Positions 23,586 to 31,681 of a stretch of DNA of 64,000 nt are shown here, piece by piece. This DNA comes from Micromonospora eburnea. Its GTDB lineage: Bacteria; Actinomycetota; Actinomycetes; Mycobacteriales; Micromonosporaceae. The stretch covers positions 6,014,001 to 6,078,000 of the forward strand of contig NZ_FMHY01000002.1 in the NCBI RefSeq assembly GCF_900090225.1. The letters run 5' to 3'. The notes under the pieces are model-generated. The model made no database searches and was not told the DNA's origin. It worked only from the letters and a program-made list of their open reading frames with translations. The number at the start of each line of letters is the position of its first letter. Within the stretch, counting starts at the first letter, position 1. Made by a program: the position numbers and the translations under genes.

Positions 23586-25592
23586 TCAGCTCAGGCTGTT
23601 GGATTCGCGGATTACGGTGACCAGCTCGTCGATGATGCCGGTCAGCGCGAAGTCCTTCGGGGTGAAAACGCGGGCCACGCCGGCCACGCGCAGGGCCTCG
23701 GCGTCGCCGGCCGGGATGATGCCGCCGACCACCACGGGCAGGTCGCCCCGCCCGGCGGCGCGCAACCCGTCGAGTACGGCCGGTACGGCGGCCAGGTGCG
23801 AGCCGGAGAGCACCGAGAGGCCGACCAGGTCGACGTCCTCCTCGACGGCGGCGGCCACGATCTGCCCGGCGGTCAGCCGGATTCCCTGGTAGACCACCTC
23901 GAAGCCGGCGTCGCGGGCGCGTACCGCGATCTGCTCGGCGCCGTTGGAGTGCCCGTCCAGGCCGGGCTTGCCGACCAGCAGCCGCAGCCGGCCGCTGCCC
24001 AGCTCGCGGGCGGTGGCGGCGACCCGCTCGCGGACCGCCGCGAGCCCCGCGTCGCCACCGGCCCCGGCCGCACCCGCCAGGCCGGTTGGGGCCCGGTACT
24101 CGCCGAAGACCTGGCGCAGGGCGCCCGCCCACTCGCCGGTGGTCACCCCGGCCCGTACGCAGGCCAGGGTCGCGGCCATCAGGTTCGTCGTGGTCGCGGC
24201 GTCCGCGCGCAGCCGGTCCAGTGCCGCGTCCACCGCCGCCGCGTCCCGACCGGCCCGCCACTCGCGTACGGCGGCTGCGGCGGCTGCCTCGACGGCCGGG
24301 TCGACCTGCTCGATCGCCTCGGCACCGGCCGCGGTCAGCGGCGACGGCTCGGTCTCGGTGAACCGGTTGACGCCCACCACCACGTCAATGCCGGCCTCCA
24401 TCCGGCGGCGACGGTCGGCGAGCGAGGCCACCAGGGCGCTCTTCAGGTAGCCGGTCTCCACGGCGGCCACCACGCCGCCCATCTCCAGCACCTTCGCCAG
24501 CTCGACGCGGGCGCCGGCGACGATATTGTCGACCAGCGCGGTCATCACGTGCGAGCCCTCGAACAGGTCCGGATGTTCCAGCAGGTCCGACTCGTACGCC
24601 AGCACCTGCTGCATCCGCAGCGACCACTGCTGGTCCCAGGGGCGGGGCAGGCCGAGCGCCTCGTTCCAGGCGGGGAGTTGCACCGCGCGGGCCCGGGCGT
24701 CCCGGGAGAGGGTGACGCCGAGCATCTCCAGCACGATGCGCTGGACATTGTTCTCCGGCTGGGCCTCGGTGAGGCCGAGCGAGTTGACCTGCACGCCGTA
24801 CCGGAAGCGGCGCTGCTTCGGGCTCTCGACGCCGTACCGGTCGCGGGTGATCTCGTCCCACAGCGCGCCGAAGGCGCGCATCTTGGCGATCTCCTCGACG
24901 AAGCGCACCCCGGCGTTGACGAAGAAGGAGACGCGTTGGACCACGTCGCCCATCCGCTCGGCCGGCACCTGGCCGCAGTCGCGTACGGCGTCGAGGACGG
25001 CGACCGCGGTGGCCAGGGCGAAGCCGACCTCCTGCACCGGCGTCGCGCCCGCCTCCTGGAGGTGGTACGAGCAGATGTTGACCGGGTTCCATCTCGGCAT
25101 CTCGCGCAGTGTGTACGCGATGACGTCCGCGGTCAGCCGCAGCGACGCGGCCGGCGGGAAGATGTGGGTTCCCCGGGACAGGTACTCCTTGATGATGTCG
25201 TTCTGGGTGGTGCCGGCGCAGCGGGTCAGCTCCGCGCCCTGCTCGGTGGCGACCGTGGCGTAGAGGCCGAGCAGCCACATGGCCGGCGCGTTGATGGTCA
25301 TGGACGTGTTCATCTCGGCCAGCGGTAGGCCGTCGAAGAGGGCCCGCATGTCGCCGAGGTGCGCCACCGGCACGCCCACCCGGCCCACCTCGCCGGCGGC
25401 CAGCTCGTGGTCCGGGTCGTACCCGGTCTGGGTGGGCAGGTCGAAGGCGACGGAGAGACCGGTCTGCCCCTTCGCCAGGTTGCGGCGGAAGAGCGCGTTG
25501 GTGGCCGAGGCGGAGGAGTGCCCGGCGTAGGTGCGCATCACCCAGGGCCGGTCGCGCTCCGGCAACCGCCCCGCGAGAACCTTCTCGTCCAT
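23586..25592 (-). CDS. meaA: Ethylmalonyl-CoA mutase (MeaA/Ecm)
   Basis: Coenzyme B12-dependent mutase converting (2R)-ethylmalonyl-CoA to (2S)-methylsuccinyl-CoA, a diagnostic ethylmalonyl-CoA pathway enzyme. 668 residues: barrel (about 15-510) with the substrate strand WVMRTYAGHSSASATN, then a C-terminal cobalamin-binding domain (about 540-665) with LDGHSNG (DxHxxG, the His that ligates cobalt), LSVLSGSH and VVGGIIP. Unlike IcmA it is a self-contained single chain. ATG at 25592; the shared regulatory motif lies 9-26 bp upstream. Ends at a GGGGCCCC element. Substrate assignment is from resemblance to characterised MeaA/Ecm rather than methylmalonyl-CoA mutase, which has a different barrel signature. 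Confidence 0.93.
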   Translation of the reverse strand: MDEKVLAGRLPERDRPWVMRTYAGHSSASATNALFRRNLAKGQTGLSVAFDLPTQTGYDPDHELAAGEVGRVGVPVAHLGDMRALFDGLPLAEMNTSMTINAPAMWLLGLYATVATEQGAELTRCAGTTQNDIIKEYLSRGTHIFPPAASLRLTADVIAYTLREMPRWNPVNICSYHLQEAGATPVQEVGFALATAVAVLDAVRDCGQVPAERMGDVVQRVSFFVNAGVRFVEEIAKMRAFGALWDEITRDRYGVESPKQRRFRYGVQVNSLGLTEAQPENNVQRIVLEMLGVTLSRDARARAVQLPAWNEALGLPRPWDQQWSLRMQQVLAYESDLLEHPDLFEGSHVMTALVDNIVAGARVELAKVLEMGGVVAAVETGYLKSALVASLADRRRRMEAGIDVVVGVNRFTETEPSPLTAAGAEAIEQVDPAVEAAAAAAVREWRAGRDAAAVDAALDRLRADAATTTNLMAATLACVRAGVTTGEWAGALRQVFGEYRAPTGLAGAAGAGGDAGLAAVRERVAATARELGSGRLRLLVGKPGLDGHSNGAEQIAVRARDAGFEVVYQGIRLTAGQIVAAAVEEDVDLVGLSVLSGSHLAAVPAVLDGLRAAGRGDLPVVVGGIIPAGDAEALRVAGVARVFTPKDFALTGIIDELVTVIRESNSLS

Positions 25593-25600
25593 GACGGGAG

Positions 25601-25618
25601 TCTAAGTTACCGTTCAGT
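25601..25618 (+). promoter_or_regulatory. Putative operator upstream of meaA
   Basis: TCTAAGTTACCGTTCAGT; TACCGTTCAGTA at 25608-25619 is identical to the ccr site, and 13 of 18 positions match the icmA site. It sits where the meaA promoter must be and between divergent genes, so it could also affect the ABC exporter. Confidence 0.45.
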
Positions 25619-25744
25619 AGAGCGCGGTGTGGAAAACCACACACGTCCATGTACGGGATCCCCGGGTACGAGCGACGCGACATGTCGGATAGCTACCACA
25701 CCCTGGCCCACGGACCCGGCCGGCGACGTCGCACACTGGACGTC

Positions 25745-26593
25745 ATGGATGACGAGCTGGCGATCTCCGCACGGGGACTGCGCAAGGCGTACGGCGACAA
25801 CGTCGCGGTGGCGGGCGTGGACCTCGACGTCCACCGGGGCGAGGTGTTCGCCCTGCTCGGCCCGAACGGCGCGGGCAAGACCACCACCGTGGAGATCCTG
25901 GAGGGCTACCGGCAGCGCGACGCCGGCGAGGTACGCGTACTCGGCAGCGACCCGGCCCGCCCGGACCCCGCCTGGCGCTCCCGGGTGGGCATCGTGTTGC
26001 AGGGCACCGGGGAGTTCGACGAACTGACCGTCGCCGAGGTGGTCCGGCACTTCGCCGGCTTCTACCCGGCCGCCGACGACCCGGACAAGGTGATCGAACG
26101 GGTCGGGCTGGCCGCCAAGGCCAAGGCCCGTACGCACACCCTCTCCGGTGGGCAGAAGCGCCGCCTCGACGTGGCGCTGGGCATCGTCGGCCGCCCCGAA
26201 CTGCTCTTCCTCGACGAGCCGACCACCGGTTTCGACCCGGAGGCGCGGCGGGAGTTCTGGGAACTGATCCGGGACCTGGCCGCGGCCGGCACCACCATCG
26301 TGCTGACCACGCACTACCTCGACGAGGCCGAGGCGCTCGCCGACCGGGTCGGCGTGATCGCCGCCGGGCGGGTGGTCGAGGTGGCCCCGCCCAACCGGCT
26401 GGGCAACCGGCAGGAGGCGCTGGCGACGGTCTCCTGGCGTACCCCGGACGGGATGTTGGAGAGCACGGCGAGCGCGACGCCGACGGCGCTGGTGGCGGAG
26501 CTGGCCGCGCGCTTCGGCGGTGAGGTCCCGGGCCTCACGGTGACCCGGCCGACCCTGGAAGACGTCTACCTGAAGATGATCGGACACCGATGA
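25745..26593 (+). CDS. ABC exporter ATP-binding protein
   Basis: 282-residue ATPase of a DrrA-like ABC-2 exporter. Walker A GPNGAGKTT near 38-46, signature LSGGQKRRLDVALG, Walker B LLFLDEPTTGFD and switch His in LTTHYLDEAEALADR. The C-terminal 70 residues resemble the regulatory tail of DrrA-type proteins. ATG at 25745 gives the family N-terminus; in-frame ATGs at 25649 and 25682 would add unrelated residues. Its stop overlaps the permease start by four bases. Substrate unknown; drug or lipid export is typical. Confidence 0.9.
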   Translation: MDDELAISARGLRKAYGDNVAVAGVDLDVHRGEVFALLGPNGAGKTTTVEILEGYRQRDAGEVRVLGSDPARPDPAWRSRVGIVLQGTGEFDELTVAEVVRHFAGFYPAADDPDKVIERVGLAAKAKARTHTLSGGQKRRLDVALGIVGRPELLFLDEPTTGFDPEARREFWELIRDLAAAGTTIVLTTHYLDEAEALADRVGVIAAGRVVEVAPPNRLGNRQEALATVSWRTPDGMLESTASATPTALVAELAARFGGEVPGLTVTRPTLEDVYLKMIGHR

Positions 26594-27435
26594 CGACCAC
26601 CACGAAGCCGGCGGCCCCGGTCGCCGCTCCCGCGGCCCGGCGGCTCGGGCCGGGCGCGCTCGCGCTGCGGCAGGGCCGGATGGAGATCACCCAGTTTCTG
26701 CGCAGCCGGGAGTCCGTCGTGTTCACGATGGGCTTCCCGATCATCATGATCCTGATCTTCGCCTCGATCTTCCACGGCGAGATCGGTGGCGGGGTGAAGT
26801 TCACCCAGTACTTCATCACCGGCATGATCGCCAGCGGCCTGATGACGGTGAGCTTCCAGAACCTCGGCATCTGGATCCCGATCGAGCGGGACCGGGGCGT
26901 ACTCAAGCGCTACCGGGGCACCCCGATGCCGAAATGGGTGTGGTTCGCCGGCAAGGTGATCATGGTGGTGGCGATCGGCGTCGCCGAGACCGCCCTGCTG
27001 CTGCTCGTCGCCGTGCTGCTGTTCGACCTGAAGCTGCCCGACACCGCCGCGAAGTGGTTCACCTTCGGCTGGGTCGCCACGCTCGGCGTCACCGCGTGCA
27101 CCCTCGGCGGGATCGCCATCTCCTCGCTGGCCCGGACCGCCCGCAGCGGCTCGGCCGTGGTCACCCCGGTCGCCCTGGTCCTCCAGTTCATCTCCGGGGT
27201 GTTCTTCGTCTTCACCGAGCTGCCCAACTGGATGCAACAGGTGGCGGCGATCTTCCCGCTGAAGTGGATGTGCCAGGGGCTGCGTTCGGTCTTCCTGCCG
27301 GAGAGCTTCGCCGGTCAGGAGCCGGCCGGCTCGTTCGAGCTGGGCCGGGTCGCCCTGGTGCTGGCGATCTGGTGCGTGATCGGCCTGGCCCTCTGCCTGA
27401 CCACCTTCCGCTGGACCACCAAGCGCGACGGCTGA
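26590..27435 (+). CDS. ABC-2 type exporter permease
   Basis: 281-residue membrane protein with about six segments and the ABC-2 C-terminal pattern (LQFISGVFFVFTELPNWMQ, then FPLKWMCQGLRSVFLPE). Begins with about 30 disordered residues and a cytoplasmic helix. ATGA overlap with the ATPase gene shows they form one exporter, probably with two copies of each chain. Ends at a GGGGCCCC element shared with convergent hbd. Confidence 0.88.
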   Translation: MTTTTKPAAPVAAPAARRLGPGALALRQGRMEITQFLRSRESVVFTMGFPIIMILIFASIFHGEIGGGVKFTQYFITGMIASGLMTVSFQNLGIWIPIERDRGVLKRYRGTPMPKWVWFAGKVIMVVAIGVAETALLLLVAVLLFDLKLPDTAAKWFTFGWVATLGVTACTLGGIAISSLARTARSGSAVVTPVALVLQFISGVFFVFTELPNWMQQVAAIFPLKWMCQGLRSVFLPESFAGQEPAGSFELGRVALVLAIWCVIGLALCLTTFRWTTKRDG

Positions 27436-27440
27436 GGTGC

Positions 27441-27492
27441 AAGGAGGGGCCCCCTGTTAACGCCTGGCGCATAGCAGGGGGCCCCTATTAAC
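27441..27492. terminator. GGGGCCCC-family element between permease and hbd
   Basis: 11-bp perfect arms (27446-27456 with 27475-27485) inside the longer element; the first 24 bases are identical to those at 55689-55712. Lies in the 61-bp gap between convergent stops, so a bidirectional terminator is likely. Confidence 0.75.
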
Positions 27493-27496
27493 ACGC

Positions 27497-28345
27497 TCAG
27501 TACGCGTAGAAGCCCTGGCCGGTCTTGCGGCCCAGGTCGCCCGCGGTCGCCATGCGCTGGAGCAGCTCCGGCGGGAAGAACTTCTCGTCCGCGGTGTCGG
27601 TGTAGATGTTCTTCGTGGCGTTGAGCAGCACGTCCACGCCGGTCAGGTCGACGGTGGCCAGCGGGCCCATGGCGTGCCCGAAGCCGAGCTTGCACGCGGT
27701 GTCCAGGTCCTCGGCCGACATGACGCCCGACTCGACCAGCCGGACCGCCTCCATGGCCAGCGCGCAGATCAGCCGGGTGGTGACGAAGCCGGCGATGTCC
27801 CGGTTGACCACGACCACGGTCTTGCCGACCTCCTCGGCGAACGCCTTCGCCCTGGCCAGCGTCTCGTCACTGGTCTTGTAACCCCGGACCAGCTCGCAGA
27901 GCTTCATCATCGGCACCGGCGAGAAGAAGTGGGTGCCGACGACCGACTCGGGGCGCTCGGTGGCGGTGGCGATCTGGGTGACCGGGATGGCCGAGGTGTT
28001 GGTGGCCAGCACCGCGTCGGCCTTGCAGATCTTGTCCAGCGCGCGGAACACCTCGTGCTTGATCTCGATCTTCTCGAAGACCGCCTCGACCACGACGTCC
28101 GCGTCGGCCGCCGCCTCCAGGTCGGTGGTCGGGGTGATCCGGGCCAGGGTCGCCTCGACCTCGGACGCCTCGATCCTGCCCTTCTCGGCGAACTTCTCCA
28201 GCGACTTCCGAATGCCGTCGACGCCCCGCCTGGTGGCCGCGTCGTCCAGGTCCCGCAGCGTCACCTGCCAGCCCGCCTGCGCCGCGACCTGGGCGATGCC
28301 CGAGCCCATCAGCCCGGCACCGACGACCGCGAGTCGACCCGCCAT
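27497..28345 (-). CDS. hbd: 3-hydroxybutyryl-CoA dehydrogenase
   Basis: Reduces acetoacetyl-CoA to 3-hydroxybutyryl-CoA (or the reverse), linking the thiolase to crotonyl-CoA formation. 282 residues: Rossmann motif GAGLMGSG at 9-16, HFFSPVPMMKLCELV with the catalytic His, GFVTTRL, and the C-terminal domain ending GRKTGQGFYAY. ATG at 28345 gives the normal family length; the upstream extension is not conserved. A putative operator lies 51 bp upstream, in the same geometry as at icmA. A separate, duplicated dehydrogenase is encoded at 15599. Confidence 0.93.
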   Translation of the reverse strand: MAGRLAVVGAGLMGSGIAQVAAQAGWQVTLRDLDDAATRRGVDGIRKSLEKFAEKGRIEASEVEATLARITPTTDLEAAADADVVVEAVFEKIEIKHEVFRALDKICKADAVLATNTSAIPVTQIATATERPESVVGTHFFSPVPMMKLCELVRGYKTSDETLARAKAFAEEVGKTVVVVNRDIAGFVTTRLICALAMEAVRLVESGVMSAEDLDTACKLGFGHAMGPLATVDLTGVDVLLNATKNIYTDTADEKFFPPELLQRMATAGDLGRKTGQGFYAY

Positions 28346-28395
28346 CTGCTTCTCCCTCGCCTGATTGAGTGTCTGCCAGCACCCTAGTCGGCGAG

Positions 28396-28413
28396 CCTGA
28401 ACGAGCACTAAGG
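28396..28413 (-). promoter_or_regulatory. Putative operator of hbd
   Basis: Reads CCTTAGTGCTCGTTCAGG on the hbd strand, 15 of 18 identical to the icmA site and placed 51 bp before the start codon. Confidence 0.5.
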
Positions 28414-28444
28414 GTGTCTCGCGGGGCGGCCGCGCCGGGCGCAC

Positions 28445-29884
28445 TCAGATGGCGAGATCCGGCTCCTCGGGCGCGGTGCCGCGTTCCACCTCCACGCCGA
28501 GCGCCCGCAGGTCGGCGACGAAGTCCGGGTAGCCACGGTCGACGTGGTGCACATGGGAGACCTCGGTCACCCCGTCGGCGCAGAGCCCGGCGATGATCAG
28601 GCCGGCACCGGCCCGGATGTCGGTCGCGCGTACCGGGGCGCCCGAGAGCCGGTCCCGGCCGCAGACCAGGGCGTGGTGGCCGTCGGTCCGGATGTCCGCG
28701 CCGAGCCGCATCATCTCGTTGGCGAACATGAACCGGCCGTCGAAGATGTTCTCGGTGATCAGGGACGCGCCGTCGCTCACCGCGGCCAGCCCGATCGCCA
28801 TCGGCAGCAGGTCGGTGGCGAAGCCCGGAAACGGCAGGGTCACCACGTCGACCGCCTTCGGGCGGTCGTCGACGCGTACCCGGAAGGCATCCTCCCGGGT
28901 CTCCACCAGGCCGCCGGCCGAGATCAGTTTGTCCAGCGCGACCTCCAGGAACGCCGGGTCGATCCCGGTCACGGTGACGTCCCCGCGGGTCATCGCGGCG
29001 GCGAACGCCCAGGTGCCGGCGACGATCCGGTCGCCGACCGTGGCGTGCCGGACCGGATGCAGCTCGGGCACCCCGACGATGTGCAGGGTGGAGGTGCCCT
29101 CCCCCTCGATCCGGGCCCCCATCCGGATCAGCATCGAGCAGATGTCGACGATCTCCGGCTCCCGGGCGGCGTTGTCGATCGTGGTGACGCCTTGGGCCAG
29201 CACCGCCGCCATCACCAGGTTCTCCGTGGCGCCGACGCTCGGGAAGTCCAGCACGATGTCCGCGCCGTGCAGCCCGTCGGGGGCCTCGGCGATGACGAAA
29301 CCGTGCTCACCGGAGATGTTCGCACCCATCCTGGTCAGCCCGGAGATGTGCATGTCCAGGCCGCGCGAGCCGATGGCGTCCCCGCCGGGGTGGGCCACCC
29401 GCACGTACCCCCGGCGGGCCAGCAGCGGGCCGAGCACGCAGATCGACGCCCGCAACCGGCGGACCAGGTCGTAGTCGGCCTCCGCGCCGGGCCGTTCCGG
29501 TACGTCGATGACGACCGACCGGGAGCGCTCCACCCCGCCCCGGGCCACCATCGGGTCGACCGGGTCGTCGGCGGCGAACCGTACGCCGCAGCCGAGCCGG
29601 CGCAGCACCTCCCCCATGATGGCGATGTCGGTGATCCGGGGGACGTTGGTGATCACGCTGCGCCCCGGGGCGAGCAGGGCGGCAGCCATCAGCTTGAGTG
29701 CGGAGTTCTTCGCCCCGACGACGTGCACACTGCCGGCCAGCCGGGCCTCACCGTGCACCCGGATGACGTCGACGTCGCTGACCGCCGGGTCCCCGGCGTC
29801 GCCCGGCCCGACGCCGGCTGTCCAGCCGCTCCGGCCCGGTCGCGCCGGGATGGTCAGATCCGGTATCCGTAGGCTGTGCGTCAT
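28445..29884 (-). CDS. murA: UDP-N-acetylglucosamine 1-carboxyvinyltransferase
   Basis: First committed step of peptidoglycan synthesis: transfers enolpyruvate from PEP to UDP-GlcNAc. 479 residues of the EPSP-synthase fold with VVGAKNSALK (Lys59) and PGGDAIGSRGLDMH. The loop residue that is Cys in most bacteria (Cys115 in E. coli, the fosfomycin target) is Asp169 here, as known for Mycobacterium tuberculosis MurA. About 40 N-terminal residues precede the usual family start, but the only in-frame ATG near the core is at 29884, inside a CATG that also starts pduO on the other strand; GAGGTGG lies just upstream of it. Confidence 0.9.
   Translation of the reverse strand: MTHSLRIPDLTIPARPGRSGWTAGVGPGDAGDPAVSDVDVIRVHGEARLAGSVHVVGAKNSALKLMAAALLAPGRSVITNVPRITDIAIMGEVLRRLGCGVRFAADDPVDPMVARGGVERSRSVVIDVPERPGAEADYDLVRRLRASICVLGPLLARRGYVRVAHPGGDAIGSRGLDMHISGLTRMGANISGEHGFVIAEAPDGLHGADIVLDFPSVGATENLVMAAVLAQGVTTIDNAAREPEIVDICSMLIRMGARIEGEGTSTLHIVGVPELHPVRHATVGDRIVAGTWAFAAAMTRGDVTVTGIDPAFLEVALDKLISAGGLVETREDAFRVRVDDRPKAVDVVTLPFPGFATDLLPMAIGLAAVSDGASLITENIFDGRFMFANEMMRLGADIRTDGHHALVCGRDRLSGAPVRATDIRAGAGLIIAGLCADGVTEVSHVHHVDRGYPDFVADLRALGVEVERGTAPEEPDLAI
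29870..29875 (+). promoter_or_regulatory. -10 box of leaderless pduO
   Basis: TAGGCT, seven bases before the pduO ATG at 29883; no Shine-Dalgarno. It lies inside the murA coding sequence. Confidence 0.45.
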
Positions 29885-30455
29885 GGCCGTCCACCTCACG
29901 CGCATCTACACCAAGGCCGGCGACGCCGGCATGACCAGGCTGAGCAACAACGAGCAGGTGCCGAAGACCGATCCGCGGATCGCCGCGTACGCGGACGTCG
30001 ACGAGTGCAACGCGGCGATCGGCGTCGCGCTCGCCCTCGGGCAGCTCGACGACGAACTCCGGGCGGTGCTGGAGTCGATCCAGAACGACATGTTCGACGT
30101 CGGCGCGGACCTGGCAACCCCGGTCGAGCCGAACCCGGCGTACCCGCCGCTACGGGTCACCGAGGAGTACGTGGAGCGCCTCGAAGGCTGGTGCGACGAG
30201 TACAACGGGCGCCTGGGCAAGCTCGACTCCTTCATCCTCCCCGGCGGCACCGCGGGCGCGGCGCTGCTGCACGTGGCACGGACGACCGCCCGACGCGCCG
30301 AGCGTGCGGCGTGGGCCCTGATCGCCCACGACCCGGAGCGGACCAGCCCCCTCCCGGCAAAGTATCTCAACCGGCTCTCGGATCTGCTCTTTATCCTGGC
30401 AAGAACGGCAAATCCGAACGGAGATGTGCTATGGGTGCCGGGCGGGAAGCGCTGA
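29883..30455 (+). CDS. pduO: Cob(I)alamin adenosyltransferase, PduO type
   Basis: Transfers the adenosyl group of ATP to cob(I)alamin, making coenzyme B12 for mutases such as IcmA and MeaA encoded nearby. 190 residues, typical of the PduO/MMAB trimeric family: ATP-binding N-terminus IYTKAGDAGMTRLSN, DECNAAIG, FILPGGTAGAALLHVARTTARRAER and PLPAKYLNRLSDLLF near the end. ATG at 29883 overlaps the murA start codon on the opposite strand. The next gene starts 25 bp before this stop, so the two are co-transcribed. Confidence 0.93.
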   Translation: MAVHLTRIYTKAGDAGMTRLSNNEQVPKTDPRIAAYADVDECNAAIGVALALGQLDDELRAVLESIQNDMFDVGADLATPVEPNPAYPPLRVTEEYVERLEGWCDEYNGRLGKLDSFILPGGTAGAALLHVARTTARRAERAAWALIAHDPERTSPLPAKYLNRLSDLLFILARTANPNGDVLWVPGGKR

Positions 30456-30850
30456 CCGTCGGCGGCCTGCACCACGTCGAGGTCTGGGTACCCGATCTCG
30501 CCGCCGCCAATGCCGGTTGGGGCTGGCTTCTCGGCGAGTTGGGCTGGACGCCGTACCAGGACTGGCCGGCCGGCCGGTCCTGGCGGCTCGGCTCCACGTA
30601 CCTGGTGATCGAGGAATCCCCGGCGTTGAGCGGTCGGGTGCACGACCGGCTCGCGCCGGGCCTCAACCATCTGGCCTTCCACGCCGGCCCGCCGGCCGCC
30701 GTGGACCGGCTGGTCGCGGCCGCCCCGGAGCACGGCTGGGAACTACTCTTCCCGGACCGCCACCCGCACGCCGGCGGCCCCGGCACCTACGCCGCCTACC
30801 TCGCCGACGGCCAGGGGTACGAGGTGGAGCTGGTCGCCGCGCTCGACTGA
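30431..30850 (+). CDS. VOC (glyoxalase/bleomycin-resistance) family protein
   Basis: 139 residues. Starts with GGLHHVEVWVPDL, a VOC strand with candidate metal His, and ends GQGYEVELVAAL with the family's late Glu; NHLAFHAGP in the middle supplies another His. ATG at 30431 overlaps pduO by 25 bp. Close to the type often annotated as lactoylglutathione lyase-like, but substrate is unknown. Confidence 0.82.
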   Translation: MGAGREALTVGGLHHVEVWVPDLAAANAGWGWLLGELGWTPYQDWPAGRSWRLGSTYLVIEESPALSGRVHDRLAPGLNHLAFHAGPPAAVDRLVAAAPEHGWELLFPDRHPHAGGPGTYAAYLADGQGYEVELVAALD

Positions 30851-30880
30851 CGGCCACGCCCCGCCACGGATCCCCGGCGC

Positions 30881-31600
30881 TCAGGATCGGTCCGGTGCAC
30901 CCCGACGGGCCGGGGCGCTGCGGCCGGCACCCGGCCGGCGGGAGCCGACCCGCCAACCGGTCAACCGTCGGCGGCCCCGGACCGGTCCGGCACAGGTCCG
31001 CGCGTACCGGCGTACCCGGAACCGGTGGCCGCCGACCGCGACGGCGACCGCCGCGACGACCAGCACCCCCGCGGCGGCCGGCAACGCGGTCGGCACCGCG
31101 CCGACCGCCCAGCCGAGCAGCACCGTCCCCGGCACCCAGACCGCCACCGCCAGCGCGTCGAAGAGCACGAACCGCCGGTACGGCAACCCGGCCGCCCCGG
31201 CCACCCGGGGCACCAGGGTGCGGACGAAGGCGGTCCAGCGGCCGAGCAGCACGGCCGACCCGCCCCGGGACGCGACCAGGGTCTCGGCCCGTCGCCACCG
31301 GCCCTCCCCCACCCAGCGGCCCAGCCGACCACGGCGCAGCCGGGACCCGAGCAGCCGTCCCTCCAGGTAGCCGACCTGGTCCCCGGCGAACGCCGCGAGC
31401 GTGGTGACGGACAACGCGACACCCAGGTCGAGGCGACCGGCCCGGGCCAGCAGGCCGACCGTCAGCATCGTGGTGGCGGCCGGCAGCACCAGGCCGATCA
31501 GCAGCCCCACCTCGGCGGCGAGCACGGCCGCGGCGGCCAGCAGGACCTGACCCGGCGGCAGGGTGTCGAGCCGGTCCAGCAGGGAATCCAGGAGAGCCAC
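30881..31600 (-). CDS. DedA family membrane protein
   Basis: 239-residue polytopic membrane protein of the DedA/VTT family, which includes undecaprenyl-phosphate and phospholipid flippases. Visible are the N-terminal re-entrant region (AAEVGLLIGLVLPAATTML), the loop FAGDQVGYLEGRLLG, and the conserved RWTAFVRTLVPRVAGAAGLPYRRF. C-terminus is long and basic. ATG at 31600. Convergent with the VOC gene. Confidence 0.82.
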   Translation of the reverse strand: MALLDSLLDRLDTLPPGQVLLAAAAVLAAEVGLLIGLVLPAATTMLTVGLLARAGRLDLGVALSVTTLAAFAGDQVGYLEGRLLGSRLRRGRLGRWVGEGRWRRAETLVASRGGSAVLLGRWTAFVRTLVPRVAGAAGLPYRRFVLFDALAVAVWVPGTVLLGWAVGAVPTALPAAAGVLVVAAVAVAVGGHRFRVRRYARTCAGPVRGRRRLTGWRVGSRRPGAGRSAPARRGAPDRS

Positions 31601-31681
31601 GTCAACCAGCCTGCCGGGGCGAAGCCGCCGCGCCGTCCTTCCGCGGGCCGGGCCGGGTCCTCCAACTGGCCGGCCCCTCCC

